Below are positions 55,120-64,000 of a DNA stretch of 64,000 bases, one piece after another; the first letter of the stretch is position 1; every line of letters begins with the position of its first letter. The translations under genes and the position numbers were made by a program. This stretch comes from Elephas maximus indicus (Eukaryota; Chordata; Mammalia; Proboscidea; Elephantidae): positions 206,919,293 to 206,983,292 of the forward strand of contig NC_064819.1 in assembly GCF_024166365.1 (NCBI RefSeq), written 5' to 3'. The notes under the pieces are model-generated. The model was not told the DNA's origin and made no database searches. It saw only the letters and a list, made by a program, of their open reading frames with translations.

Positions 55120-55560
55120 CTTTTTTCCATAATCCCAGCTTTAAATCTAATATTTCCAGTTGCTCCCCTATAAGGATGTAAGTAGCTGTTTATGCTGTAA
55201 TTGCTTGTGGTTTGGTAGAAGGGAAGTTGCACAATGTGCTTTATTTATGCTGACTATTTAAGAAATGTCCCTGTTGTTACAAAGAGCCAAACATTTCTGA
55301 ATGACCTAAAGCACAGTTTAAAACTGTAATTTCTGGGTATTGAAAGAAGTTTGGTCTTTGTTTCTGAATTGTTGTTCAGCTGGTTTTCCTGTTTGGAATA
55401 GAACAAGAAGTGCTTTGATTGGCAGCCCGCTCTGATTGCAGAAACTAGAATACACAGTGCTTCTTGCTTCCTTTACTTTGCACAAAAGTGAGCCCAGTAA
55501 CTCTCATACTTGATGTTCCTTTATTAAGAACTGGAAGATGGTTTCATTCTGCATTATTTG
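55120..55560. other. repeat-free stretch, candidate conserved non-coding element
   Basis: Balanced composition, no repeat signature and no ORF. It holds motif-like words such as TTGTGGTTT (RUNX type, 55206), CTATTTAAGA (MEF2/A-T type, 55255) and TTTGCACAAAA. These words are weak evidence alone. Confidence 0.3.
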
Positions 55561-55570
55561 ATAAAAACTA

Positions 55571-55695
55571 TTCCAAACCCATTGCTGTCAAGTTGATTCT
55601 GACTCATAGTGACCCTATGGGTAAGAGTAGAACTGCCCCATAGGGTTTCCAAGGACTAGCTAGTGGATTCAAACTGCTGATCTTTTGGTTAGTCC
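55571..55695 (-). mobile_element. tRNA-derived SINE, 5'-truncated
   Basis: CCAAACCCATTGCTGTCAAG, CATAGTGACCCTATGGG, GATCTTTTGGTTAG. The head is lost. Confidence 0.85.
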
Positions 55696-55791
55696 CCTGT
55701 TTAGGGAGAAACTTTTTTTTTTTAATCAACCGTAGTTATTGAGAAACAGGAATCAAATGCTCTTATTTAAACTCCCTCCCTTAACTCTGTT

Positions 55792-56002
55792 AAGGTATCT
55801 GGGTGGCGCAAGCAGTTTGCAACTGACTTCTAACCTAAAGGTGGGCAGTTTGAAGCCACCCAATGGCACCCCAGAAAAAAGGCCTGACAATCTAATTCTG
55901 TAAAGATTACAGCCAAGGAAACCCTATGGAGCAGCTCTACTCTGTAAGACATGGTATTGCCAGGTGTAGGAGTCAACTTTATGGCAACAAGTTGGGTTTT
56001 TA
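55792..56002 (+). mobile_element. tRNA-derived SINE, diverged long form
   Basis: TATCTGGGTGGCGCAAGCAG head, GAAAAAAGGCCTGACAATC, tail TATTGCCAGGTGTAGGAGTC, GTTGGGTTTTT end. Confidence 0.83.
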
Positions 56003-56081
56003 ACTGCTAATTCCAGAAGATACGAAAAACGTCCCACAAATATTCTGGCTGAACTTAGTAAGTCTCTACTATTGACTCATT

Positions 56082-56243
56082 AGAAACCCTGGTGGCGTGG
56101 TAGTTAAGAGTTATGTTTGCTAACCAAAAGGTCGCAGTTTGAATCCACCGGTGGTCATTGGAAACTCTGTGGGGCAGCCCTACTCTGTCTTATAGGGTTG
56201 CTATGAGTTGGAATTGACTCGACGGCAATCAGTTTTTTGGTTT
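56082..56243 (+). mobile_element. tRNA-derived SINE, short form
   Basis: GAAACCCTGGTGGCGTGGTAG head, TGCTAACCAAAAGGTCGCAG, tail GGTTGCTATGAGTTGGAATTG, GGTTTGGTTTG end. Confidence 0.88.
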
Positions 56244-56547
56244 GGTTTGTTGACTGATTAGCTTTAGGATGTAAGTTGTTTTTCTGCTCCTGATGAAGGA
56301 AAAAAAAAAGAATGTTCACCAACCAGACCTTCCTCTCAGGACCCCTTGTGATGACTGACTACCTGCTTGAAGTGGTTGGTCATGATGTGGGACACAAACT
56401 AGTGGGACTCTTTTTATTCCTACAATGTCTAGTGTGCATTGGTCAAATATTTGAGGGTATAAACCATAGCACTATGTTGGCTTCCTGGAAGTGTTTTTTC
56501 CTTGTGGATTGTCTTGATTGCCTGTGACAATTGCTATCACTATGTGT
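56244..56547. other. no gene or repeat recognised
   Basis: Short single-copy-looking interval. The 71-codon plus frame has no domain. Confidence 0.4.
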
Positions 56548-57058
56548 TAGCACAAGAGGCAGTTGTTTGAACAGAACAAGGGGAGACTGTGTGCTTTAAA
56601 ATCAGAAAACGTGTACGTCGGGGCTGTATCATTTCACCATACTAATTCAATCCGTATGCCAAGCAAATGGTTAGAGAAGCTGGGTTACAAGAAGAAGAGC
56701 ACATCAGGATTGGAGGAATACTCATTAACAATCTGCAATATACAGATAACACAACCTTGCTTTCTGAAAGTGAAGACGAATTAAAGCACTTACTGATGAA
56801 GATCAAAGACCATAGCCTTCAGTATGGATTACACCTCAACATAAAGAAAACAAAAATCCTCACAACTGGACCAATAAGTAACATCGTGATAAACAGAGAA
56901 AAGATTAAAATAGTCAAAGATTTACACAGCAGCTGCAGCAATGGGCTCAATCATAGCAATGATTGTGGGGATGGCCCAGGGCCGGGCAGTATTTCATTTT
57001 ATTGTGCATAGGATCACTATGGGTCAGAACTGACGACAGCATCTAACAACAATGATTA
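56548..57058 (+). mobile_element. RTE LINE with internal deletion
   Basis: RT palm to KIEVVKDF-like region (ELKHLLMKIKDHSLQYGLHL; catalytic motif reads YTDN rather than YADD), then at about 56927 a jump directly into the 3' UTR (ATGGGCTCAATCATAGCAATG) and the tail GGATCACTATGGGTCAGAAC. About 400 bp or more of the element is missing. Confidence 0.88.
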
Positions 57059-57260
57059 ACAACATTGAGAATCTCTTCATGTTCTTATTGACTATTTGCA
57101 TATCTCCTTTGGAGAAGTGTCTATTCAAATCCTTTGACTATTTTTAAATTGGATTGTTCCTTTGTATTGTTGGGTTGTAGATGTTCTGTATTATTCTGGA
57201 TAGATATTACCCTTATCAGATATATGGTTCCCAAATATTTTCTCCCATTCTGTAGGTAGT
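57059..57260 (-). mobile_element. old L1 ORF2 fragment
   Basis: Complement phrases TTTGGAGAAGTGTCTATTC, CAGATATATGGTTCCCAAATA, TTTTCTCCCATTCTGTAGG. Confidence 0.72.
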
Positions 57261-57365
57261 CTTCCTTCTATCTCTCTCCCTATATCTTTTACTCCCTCCC
57301 TCTGTTTTTCCCTCCCTCCTTTCCTTATTCCTTCCTTTTGCTATTCCTCTACTCTTTTCTCCCTT
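57261..57365. repeat. pyrimidine-rich (TCCC)n-like tract
   Basis: About 100 bp almost only C and T, with CCCTCCCT and TTCCTTCC units. Possible triplex-forming or H-DNA sequence. Confidence 0.75.
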
Positions 57366-58499
57366 CCTTTCTGTTTTCTTCCTGCTTCAAGTCTGCATTG
57401 GTGAGTAGTTCCAGTGTCTACCTCTTCAGGATGCTGCTTTATTTAACCAGTTCTCCCACTTTTATGCTTTATGCATCAAGCTTCAATCTGACTGATTTGA
57501 ACTCCAGACTATATGCCCCGGGCCATCAGGGTTAGAAAAATACTCGTAGCAAAAAATATCATCTTACCTCTTATTGTTTCTGGCCTCTGAGGACTTGCCT
57601 TAATTTTCCACAAGTTCAGCCATACATTTAAAAAAAAAAAAAGTTGTTTTTTTATATATCCTTAATGTAAGCGTTCTGTGTTGGGCGGTTTCCTCTACAC
57701 AGGCAATGTGCCACTTGTCCAGAAATGGGAATGGGATAAGTAATGTGATGTTTTAAAAACTTTAGTAAAAACAGTGCACATTTTTAGTAAATTAAAAACA
57801 TTCTAACCCTTTTCTTTTGTAATAGAAGGAAGAATATGTCTTCAAAAATCTAATTTTATCTACCATAGTTACCAGCGCATAACTCTTTATGTCACAGTTA
57901 TCCAGAGGAGAATGAAGGGTTTATGCACGTATGGAATTTCTGGGCCGGGACTATGTGAGCAAACAAGGGGGAAAATTCTTTCTCCACAGTTTGCTAAAAC
58001 AGTACCAAGTTAATAGCAAGCCTTTCTGAGATGAGCGTTCTCACATCCATTATGCTGGTGGGTTCGCTTCCTACATTTTGTTCCCCAAATCTTATTGACT
58101 ATGCCTCCTATGGTGGAAGCTGAAACAAACAAAAATTGTAAGATTGTAAATGTTAATTCCCTATTAATTAGTAATCCTGTTCTCTCCTTTTACCCCTTAC
58201 TTAATGAGAAAAAGGCTTCCCAAGTTCTTAAGTTTGATCATGGTCTTTTCAGCAGAAGGCAAATGCACAGTCAATATGATTTTCTATCTGTGTGAGTCCG
58301 AGTTAGTGACACCAACCAATAATAACACCCCATAACTCTAGAGGATAAATTATTACCTTCTTTGGAAAAACTCTGACAAAGACTAATTTTTTGAGACTGC
58401 TATGTATTGTTTTATAATTTCCTTAAAAAGGGCTCATAGAGCCATCAGTCTCTTAAAATAGTGTACGTCAGTTATAATAATAGCTGCTTCTCTTAGTCA
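57366..58499. other. no gene or clear repeat seen
   Basis: About 1.1 kb largely free of recognised repeats. No supported ORF over 66 codons. Confidence 0.45.
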
Positions 58500-58590
58500 G
58501 GTGATTGGAAACTCTATGGGGCAGTTCTACTCTGTCCTACAGGGTCGCTGTGAGTCGAAATTGACTCAATGGCACTGGGTTTGGTTTTTT
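58500..58590 (+). mobile_element. SINE 3' fragment
   Basis: GGAAACTCTATGGGGCAGTTC, GGGTCGCTGTGAGTCGAAATTG, GGGTTTGGTTTTTTGG. Confidence 0.83.
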
Positions 58591-58649
58591 GGTATATATA
58601 TATATCTGTATCTCTGATATCTTTTCTTCATAACTGCAGGATAGATATT

Positions 58650-58745
58650 GTTATATTTAGAAACTTTGGGTCAGAGAGGTTAAGTGATTTGCCCAAGGTT
58701 ATGCTGTTAATAAGTAGCAGAACTGAGATATGAACACATGTCATA
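58650..58745 (+). mobile_element. MIR SINE fragment
   Basis: GAGAGGTTAAGTGATTTGCCCAAGG and GCAGAACTGAGATATGAACAC are the MIR core. Confidence 0.83.
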
Positions 58746-58799
58746 GTTTGTGCTATTTTTATTACATACCAATTCCCCTTCAAGCCTTAAATACCTAAA

Positions 58800-58945
58800 A
58801 TCACATAAATGTGGAACTCTTAGAGCTGGGAGAAATTTCTACAGAGGTCCTATAGTCTAACCCTCTAATTTTACAAATGAAGAAACCGAGAATGAGAGAA
58901 GTAAAGCAAGTAACCAAAGTCACACAGTAGTTAGAACCTAGATCT
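58800..58945 (+). mobile_element. MIR-related old SINE
   Basis: TAGAGCTGGGAGAAATTTC, CTAACCCTCTAATTTTACAAATG, AAACCGAGAATGAGAG, AAGTCACACAGTAG. A short related scrap occurs at 42000-42100. Confidence 0.65.
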
Positions 58946-59199
58946 TTTGATTTTTAGTCCACTGATGGTTTCTCCATACAATCCTACAACTTAAAATTCA
59001 TTAACTGTGACTGAAACGTTTCTTAATTACAGTTAAAAAAAAAAAAAAAACCCTAACTATGGGTACCATTTTAATGTAGGAATAATTGCCTAATAATATT
59101 GACAACAACATTGTTAAGGGAGTGCGGTGGGCTGGGAATGAGGAATGAAGAAGAGTAAAACATTGAACTTCTTCCCTGGAGGCTGACCACCTCCAGGAG

Positions 59200-59645
59200 A
59201 GAAAGTCAATCATCCCTTCTTTCCTTTTCCAACCTGGCCCGGGACCTTTGCACATACTGTTCCTCCTGCCTGGTATGCTTCCTTACCCTCCCTGCTTAGT
59301 TAACCTCCATTTTTGCTTCAGATCTCAGCTAAAAATTTCATATTCTAAGGGTCATCTTTCTGGGTCTCCCTGGCAGGATAAATGCCCTTAACAGGCACTC
59401 ATAGCACCACATCTTGCCTTTGGATTGTGGACCACAATTGTAACTTCGTTTTCACCGGTGGTGTTTTGATTCATGTCTATGCTGCTGGTAGCCTGGAAGT
59501 TCCACGAGTACAGTTAATGCAGGTTTGGTTTCCTGTTGTTTTCCTGCTACCTCACACTGTGCCCTGCATGGAAGAGGCACTTAACATGTATTTGCTGAAT
59601 GCATCAATGAATGAATTTTCCAAATACTTATTAAGCATCTACTAG
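59200..59645 (+). mobile_element. L2 LINE 3' part
   Basis: GGGACCTTTGCACATACTG, CTGCCTGGTATGCTTCC, then TTTGCTGAATGCATCAATG near the end, in L2 order. Confidence 0.78.
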
Positions 59646-59654
59646 ATGCTTTGC

Positions 59655-59860
59655 AAGAGTCCTGGTGGCATAGTGGTTGAGCGCTTGGCTGCTAACCAAA
59701 AGGTAGGCAGATCAAACCCACCAGCAGCTCCATAGGAGAAAGGTGTGGCAGTCTGCTTCCATAAAGATTTTACAGCCTTAGAAACTCTATGGGGCAGTTC
59801 TACCCTGTCTTATATGGTCTCTATGAGGCGGAATTGAATCAATAGCAGTGGTTTTAGTGA
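59655..59860 (+). mobile_element. tRNA-derived SINE, long form
   Basis: AGAGTCCTGGTGGCATAGTGG head, GTGTGGCAGTCTGCTTCCA, tail TCTCTATGAGGCGGAATTG. Confidence 0.88.
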
Positions 59861-59934
59861 GTTTAGTGCTTCGTGGTAGTCGTGTAGCAAGCTACAACAT
59901 CACATGAAAAAGATTCTCTGCCTCAACAAAATGC

Positions 59935-60185
59935 TGCTGTTAGTTGTCTTCAAGTTGACTCCAACTCATGGCAACTTTATATATAACGGAACAAAACATT
60001 TCCCGGTCTTGTACCATCTTCGTGATAGTTGGTGTGTTTCAATCCATTGTTGTGCTGTTGTGTCAACCGTCTCATTAAGAGTCTCTCTCATTTTCACCGA
60101 CCTTCTCCACTTGAGTAAACATGATGTCCTTCTCTAGCCATTGGTCTTTTCTGATAAGGTGTCCAAAGTAAGCGCATTGCAGTCA
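59935..60185 (-). mobile_element. RTE LINE 3' end, old
   Basis: TGTTAGTTGTCTTCAAGTTG, ATTTCCCGGTCTTGTACC, TGATGTCCTTCTCTAGCC, GTGTCCAAAGTAAGCGC: complement of 3' UTR and ORF2 end, more diverged than the others. Confidence 0.8.
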
Positions 60186-60639
60186 TGTAGTGGGGGAGAA
60201 AAAGAAATACAACACACACCTGGAAGTTACCTGCACAATTCTGTGGGAGTTCGGACTTGGTGGAATCAGAGGCAGTTCTATAGAGGAGCTGCGTATTGAA
60301 GGATGTATTTAAAAATCTCCTTTTGAAAACTTGACTGCCAGCTGCCTAAGATGGCATTTGCATTAGGTGCAGGGTCAATTTTGTTTAGTTTTATCTTTTC
60401 ATTTTTTAACTGTGTTTAAGTCCTTTCATTGTGATATAATTGCACAATGTCTTCATGATTTCTCAGAAAGTACAGTTTCAAGTAAAAAGGCAGAATCCCT
60501 ACTTGCTTTTAGATAACCTCTTTAACATGATTCTAACTTCGGATTTTTAGATTTAGTAAATGCAGGGGACGTCTTTGGATGAATTTAAAAAACAAAGAAT
60601 ATATACCTTTAATAATACGAATGCTGTAATAAGAATGAG
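60186..60639. other. no gene or repeat recognised
   Basis: No supported ORF. AT-rich. Confidence 0.4.
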
Positions 60640-60880
60640 AAAGAATGTACTGTAGTAGTCAAGTGAATAAATTTTAGAGTCAGACCTTCTCCAATTCCAA
60701 CCCTACCGTTTGGTAGCTTTGTGATTTGAGTAAATTGTTACATAATTTTCTAAGCCTTAGATTTTTCAGCTGTAAAATGTGATAGTAATACCTACCTCAC
60801 AGGGTTGTTGTAAAACATAAATTCAATAATTTATATAAAGGGTTCCTCATAGTTGCTAGAGCTTCGAAAACAGCCGGTAA
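60640..60880 (+). mobile_element. MIR SINE
   Basis: GCTTTGTGATTTGAGTAAATTG, CAGCTGTAAAATGTGATAG, ACCTACCTCACAGGGTTGTTG. Confidence 0.84.
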
Positions 60881-60913
60881 CCAGTAGCCGTAATTATGCT
60901 GAGCATGGCTGCA

Positions 60914-61070
60914 ATGGTGGTGTGGTGGTGAAGAGTGTGACTGTTAACCAGAAAGTGGGCAGTTTGAATCTACCAGCTGCTCCTTGGAAACCCCGTGAGG
61001 CAGTTCCATTCTGTCCTGTAGGGTTGCTATGAGTCAGGTTCGACTCGACAGCGAAGGGTTTGGTTTGGAT
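60914..61070 (+). mobile_element. tRNA-derived SINE, short form
   Basis: TGGTGGTGTGGTGGTGAAGAG head, AACCAGAAAGTGGGCAG, tail GGTTGCTATGAGTCAGGTTC, GGGTTTGGTTTGG end. Confidence 0.87.
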
Positions 61071-61339
61071 TAGTTTATAGCCGCAATGGCGCCTATTTAT
61101 TGGTAGCGCCCCAGTCTGCAGCTGTAATCCAGGCCTCTCTGCTGAGCTTCCGACACAGATATCAGACTTTCTCAGGATGCACCTGGCACCTCTAGTGGCT
61201 CAACTTGTCTACAATCAGGGCTGTCCTGTGACCAACATCACCCCTCTACTGTCATGCAGGCAGAAAATCTTTCCCTTGGTCTCCCGAAGCAACTAATCAA
61301 GTTCTGCAGCTTTTATCCTCTGAGTTACCTCTCTTTGAA

Positions 61340-61548
61340 GGAGCCCTGGTGGCACAATGGTTAAGCGGTCGGCGGTTGGTTGCTAACTGAAAGATCAGTG
61401 ATTCGAATCTACCAGCGGCTCCATGGGAGAAAAGACCTCGTGATCTGCTTCCATAAAGATGGCAGCCTACGAAACCCTATGGAGGGGTTGTCTGTCACAT
61501 AGGGTCGCTATAAGTTGGGATTAACTTGAGGGCACACGATGGCAATAA
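61340..61548 (+). mobile_element. tRNA-derived SINE, long form
   Basis: GGAGCCCTGGTGGCACAATGG head, TGATTCGAATCTACC B-box-like, GATCTGCTTCCATAAAGATGG, tail GGTCGCTATAAGTTGGG. It sits in L2. Confidence 0.9.
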
Positions 61549-61974
61549 GCATGTGGCTCCTGTTCTCCCTCCGTTGTGAATTCTGGAACCATTGACCAAG
61601 TCACCTCAGCTACAATCCAGTCTTCTTTTGGTGCATGACTGTCAGCTTGTCCTTTCTAAGTTGCACCTTTGATCATGTTGTTTCACTGCTTAAAACCTTT
61701 CAGTGGGTCCTGACTGTGGTCTGGCATGGATGGGCCCACTAAGACTTGCCCCTTGCTTTACTTCTGGAGCCTGATCGTTGGCTGCGCTCTCCTCCCTCCT
61801 CCCTCCACAACAATTTGACCCTGCAGTGTGGAATGACTGCAGCTTCCTGAGACAGCCAGGCCCCAGGATAACTGCTCAGGCTGATACCTGCCAGCAATGC
61901 CACCTCCCTATGTATCCCTGCCCCACACCCCACCCCACCTTCTTCACCTGGCAGAAACCTACTTATCCTTCAAA

Positions 61975-62178
61975 AAACCAGTAAAAAAGCCAGTTGCCTT
62001 CAAGTCAATTCTGACTCCTGGAGACCCCATGTATGTCAGAGTAGAATTATACTCCACAGGGTTTTCAGTGGCTGCTTTTTAGAAGTATATCATCTGGCCA
62101 TTCTTCTGAGATGCCTCTATATGGACTCGAACCTCTAACCTTTTGATAATCATCCAAGTGCAATAACCGTTTGCACTT
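61975..62178 (-). mobile_element. tRNA-derived SINE, diverged long form
   Basis: CCAGTTGCCTTCAAGTCAATTC, CCCCATGTATGTCAGAG, AACCTTTTGATAATCATCC: complement of the variant SINE form. It lies in L2. Confidence 0.82.
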
Positions 62179-62213
62179 CCCTGGATTTTACTCATGCTTC
62201 AAGACTTGGTTGA

Positions 62214-62781
62214 GTGCGCTGTTTTCGTATCACGTGGCTGCGCCCAGGCCACTCTGCCCCTGTCGTTTCTTTGGATGCCAGCACTGCTGCCTGTGGCCTC
62301 CCGCCTTCTGTTGCTACCCCGAGCCCTGCTCTCCATGGCCTCTGGAAGCCCCCCGTCCCAGCCCTCGCCGGCGCTGGGCTCCGGTTACGTCCCTGGCTCG
62401 GTCTCAGCGGCCTTTGTCGCCTGTCCCAAAGAGAAGGTCGCCAAGGAGATCGCCAGTTATGAGTGGAAAGGAAAGATTGAGGAGGACAGTGAAGTGCTAA
62501 TGATGATTAAAACCCAAAGTTCCTTGGTTCCAGCTTTGACAGATTTTGTTCGTTCTGTGCACCCTTATGAAGTTGCAGACGTGATTGCATTGCCTGTGGA
62601 GCAGGGGACCTCCCCATATCCGCATTGGGTGCGCCAGGTCACAGAATCCGTTTCTGACTCCAGCACAGTCCTACCGTGAGCAGCCCTGTCCCCACCATGA
62701 TCCCCTCATATACATCAGTGACACCTGACTGCCAGATGATGACTGGGTCCCCAATAAACCCTATCTTTGGTTCAAAAAAAA
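62214..62781 (+). pseudogene. CUTA: CUTA processed retrocopy, open frame, lacking an exon's worth of sequence
   Basis: Intronless copy of the CutA divalent-cation tolerance homologue, normally a small trimeric protein with a ferredoxin-like fold. From an ATG at 62275 to TGA at 62677-62679 it is open for 134 codons: a hydrophobic N-terminus ([15 protein letters not shown]), [32 protein letters not shown], then [33 protein letters not shown] and [17 protein letters not shown]. Compared with the known protein about 20 residues between KEIA and YEWKGK are missing in frame (the part with the conserved AACVN region). The 3' UTR has AATAAA and the copy ends in a short A tail. Thirteen-bp duplications AAGACTTGGTTGA flank it exactly. 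Whether it is transcribed cannot be told. Confidence 0.93.
62753..62758 (+). promoter_or_regulatory. polyadenylation signal inherited from CUTA mRNA
   Basis: AATAAA lies 15 bp before the A tail of the retrocopy, the normal distance for the source transcript's signal. Confidence 0.85.
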
Positions 62782-63000
62782 AAGACTTGGTTGAATTATC
62801 ACCTCCCCTTGTGTGGTTTTTCTTGTGAGTTTTTCCTCCAAGGTGACAATGGTGGCCCTTGTGCCCTTGACACTGCCTAGAAACTGCTCACCCATTATTG
62901 GATTTACTGCTTTACAGCTCCATCCTCTCTACTAGACTGTGACCAGGTTTTCCACCTCTGTATCCAAAGGGTTTTGAATGATTTCTGGAACAAAAGGGAT

Positions 63001-63353
63001 TTGTTAGATAAATTCTTTTTTTCTCTTTAAAATCAAACCATTGAAAACTATTCGAGTCATATTGAAACCCAGACTGGGAAATAGTTAGTGAATATTTATA
63101 GTTTCTTTAAATACCAGTTCTCCTTTGCATGTGTAGATATAGTTATAATGCAACTTACTACTGTTTACACTGTATAAAATAAAATTTCCACTGTGCTCAT
63201 AAAGCCATACAGTGCATTTTATATATCGCACTGTAAATATTTAATTCATACAATGGCTAGACACTAGTGGACTTAAAAAAAAAAAAAAGTAATCATTCTC
63301 TCTGCTTTCAAAGAGGTTAAAGTCTAGACTAGGAGTTAGCACTGCTGGGTCTT
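63001..63353. other. no gene or repeat recognised
   Basis: AT-rich, with an A14 run near 63276. Confidence 0.4.
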
Positions 63354-63960
63354 GTCTTAGTTATCTTGTCCTGCAATAAAAGAAAGGGCTTAGATGAACA
63401 GAAATTCATTTCCTCATAGATGAGAGGCTAGATGTCCGAAATCAGGGTGCTGGTTCTAGTGGAGGGCTTCTTTCTCTCTCTGTCAGCTCTGGGGAAACGT
63501 ACTTGTCTCTTCAGCTTCTATCTCTTGTCTCCTCAGTGATCTTCATGTGCCATGGCATCTATCTCTCCCAGTCTCTGCTCTCTTGCTTGTTTGTTTGATT
63601 TCTTTTATATCTCAAAAGAGATTGATTTAGGACACACCCTGCACTAAGAAGGTCTCATTAACATAACAATGAAAATGCATTCCCAAATGGGATTATAGCC
63701 ACTACCAAAAAAAAAAAAAAAAAAACCCTTTGCCATCGAGTCAATTCCAACTCATAGCAACCCTACAGGACAGGGTAGAACTGCTCCATAGGGTTTCCAA
63801 GGAATGTCTGGGATGGATTCAAACTGCCGACCTTTTGGTTAGCAGCTGAACTCTTAATCACTAGGCCACCAGGGTTTCCATAGCCACTACAGGGGATAGT
63901 ATTTACATATTTTTTTGGGGGGGGTGGGTCACAAGTCAATCCATAACTGGCCTCTTCAGA
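63354..63960 (-). mobile_element. MaLR/MLT1-like LTR, split by a SINE
   Basis: TGTCTTAGTTATCTTGTCCTGC start, CAGCTCTGGGGAAACGTAC, CTCAAAAGAGATTGATTTAGG, then the SINE at 63706-63879, then GATAGTATTTACATATTTTTTTGG and CAAGTCAATCCATAAC. Same family as 14721, 22333, 38289 and 50825. Confidence 0.83.
63706..63879 (-). mobile_element. tRNA-derived SINE, short form, inside an LTR
   Basis: A20 tract, then GCCATCGAGTCAATTCCAAC, to CACTAGGCCACCAGGGTTTCC. Exact 11-bp duplications ATAGCCACTAC at 63695-63705 and 63880-63890. Long unbroken A tract and good duplication suggest a relatively recent insertion. Confidence 0.93.
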
Positions 63961-64000
63961 GAACCTAACTTCTTGTCTGTGCTAAAACCAACAGCTTTAG

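Larger units (their letters stand above)
61085..63000 (+). mobile_element. L2 LINE, interrupted by two SINEs and a retrocopy
   Basis: L2-type phrases on both sides of each insertion: CATGTTGTTTCACTGCTTAAAACC (61674), GCTTCAAGACTTGG (62196) continuing after the retrocopy as TTATCACCTCCCCTTGTG (62795), then ACTAGACTGTGACCAGG (62932). Diverged but co-linear. Confidence 0.62.

Noticed and set aside
62330..62420. CpG island/promoter
   Set aside because: The GC-rich stretch is copied from the first coding part of CUTA and is too short to count as a promoter island.
62194..62679. 161-codon CUTA-like ORF starting upstream of the retrocopy
   Set aside because: The first codons lie in the L2 flank and target duplication. 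The inherited start is the ATG at 62275.

Overview
This is mammalian (afrotherian, most likely elephant) intergenic DNA. The main clue is a tRNA-derived SINE present in about 30 copies on both strands (head close to GGAGCCCTGGTGGCACAGTGG, B-box near GGTTCGAATCC, tail close to GGTCGCTATGAGTCGGAAT). It occurs with many copies of an RTE-clade LINE whose 3' end has a closely similar tail and then (AAC)n. That pairing is typical of Afrotheria. Older pan-mammalian repeats (MIR, L2, MLT1/MaLR LTRs, MER5, a Tigger-like transposon) fill in the rest. No intact multi-exon host gene, tRNA, rRNA or CRISPR array was found. Most long ORFs are pieces of retrotransposon proteins.

Layout. 1-394: 5' end of a minus-strand L1 leaving the window. 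420-2968: a SINE split by an RTE copy with a 5' inversion. 3.3-4.8 kb: L2, MER5, SINEs. 4.86-13.7 kb: a near full-length but broken minus-strand L1, with a 1262-bp LTR inserted in ORF2 (8839-10100, exact 6-bp duplication). 13.7-23.7 kb: MaLR LTRs, SINEs, a 167/200-bp inverted repeat at 17.05-17.48 kb and an old L1. 23.7-26.4 kb: long plus-strand RTE. 27-34.4 kb: RTE fragments of both strands. 35-42 kb: old L1, L2, LTRs and nested SINEs. 42.2-52.1 kb: a decayed hAT-type transposase gene on the minus strand (TTF-like zinc finger, middle region, C-terminal dimerisation domain), broken by two large RTE insertions; one of these is full-length with a 5' inversion. 53.9-54.3 kb: Tigger-like transposon. 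55.1-55.56 kb: the clearest repeat-free stretch. 56-61 kb: SINEs, MIRs, L2, RTE fragments. 61-63 kb: L2 with two SINEs and a CUTA retrocopy (62214-62781) with perfect 13-bp target-site duplications and an open frame that lacks about 20 residues, as if one internal exon had been skipped.

How it fits together. The window is a layered record of retrotransposition. L1 supplied its own copies and probably the machinery for the CUTA retrocopy. RTE probably supplied the machinery for the SINEs. Several nested insertions can be ordered from target-site duplications visible in the sequence. The most interesting points are two RTE copies with the inversion pattern that twin priming leaves in L1, the hAT-derived gene remnant, the LTR with four exact 78-bp repeats carrying a dyad, the CUTA retrocopy, and the large inverted repeat. 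Family names rest on recognised motifs and remembered consensus features, not on database searches.
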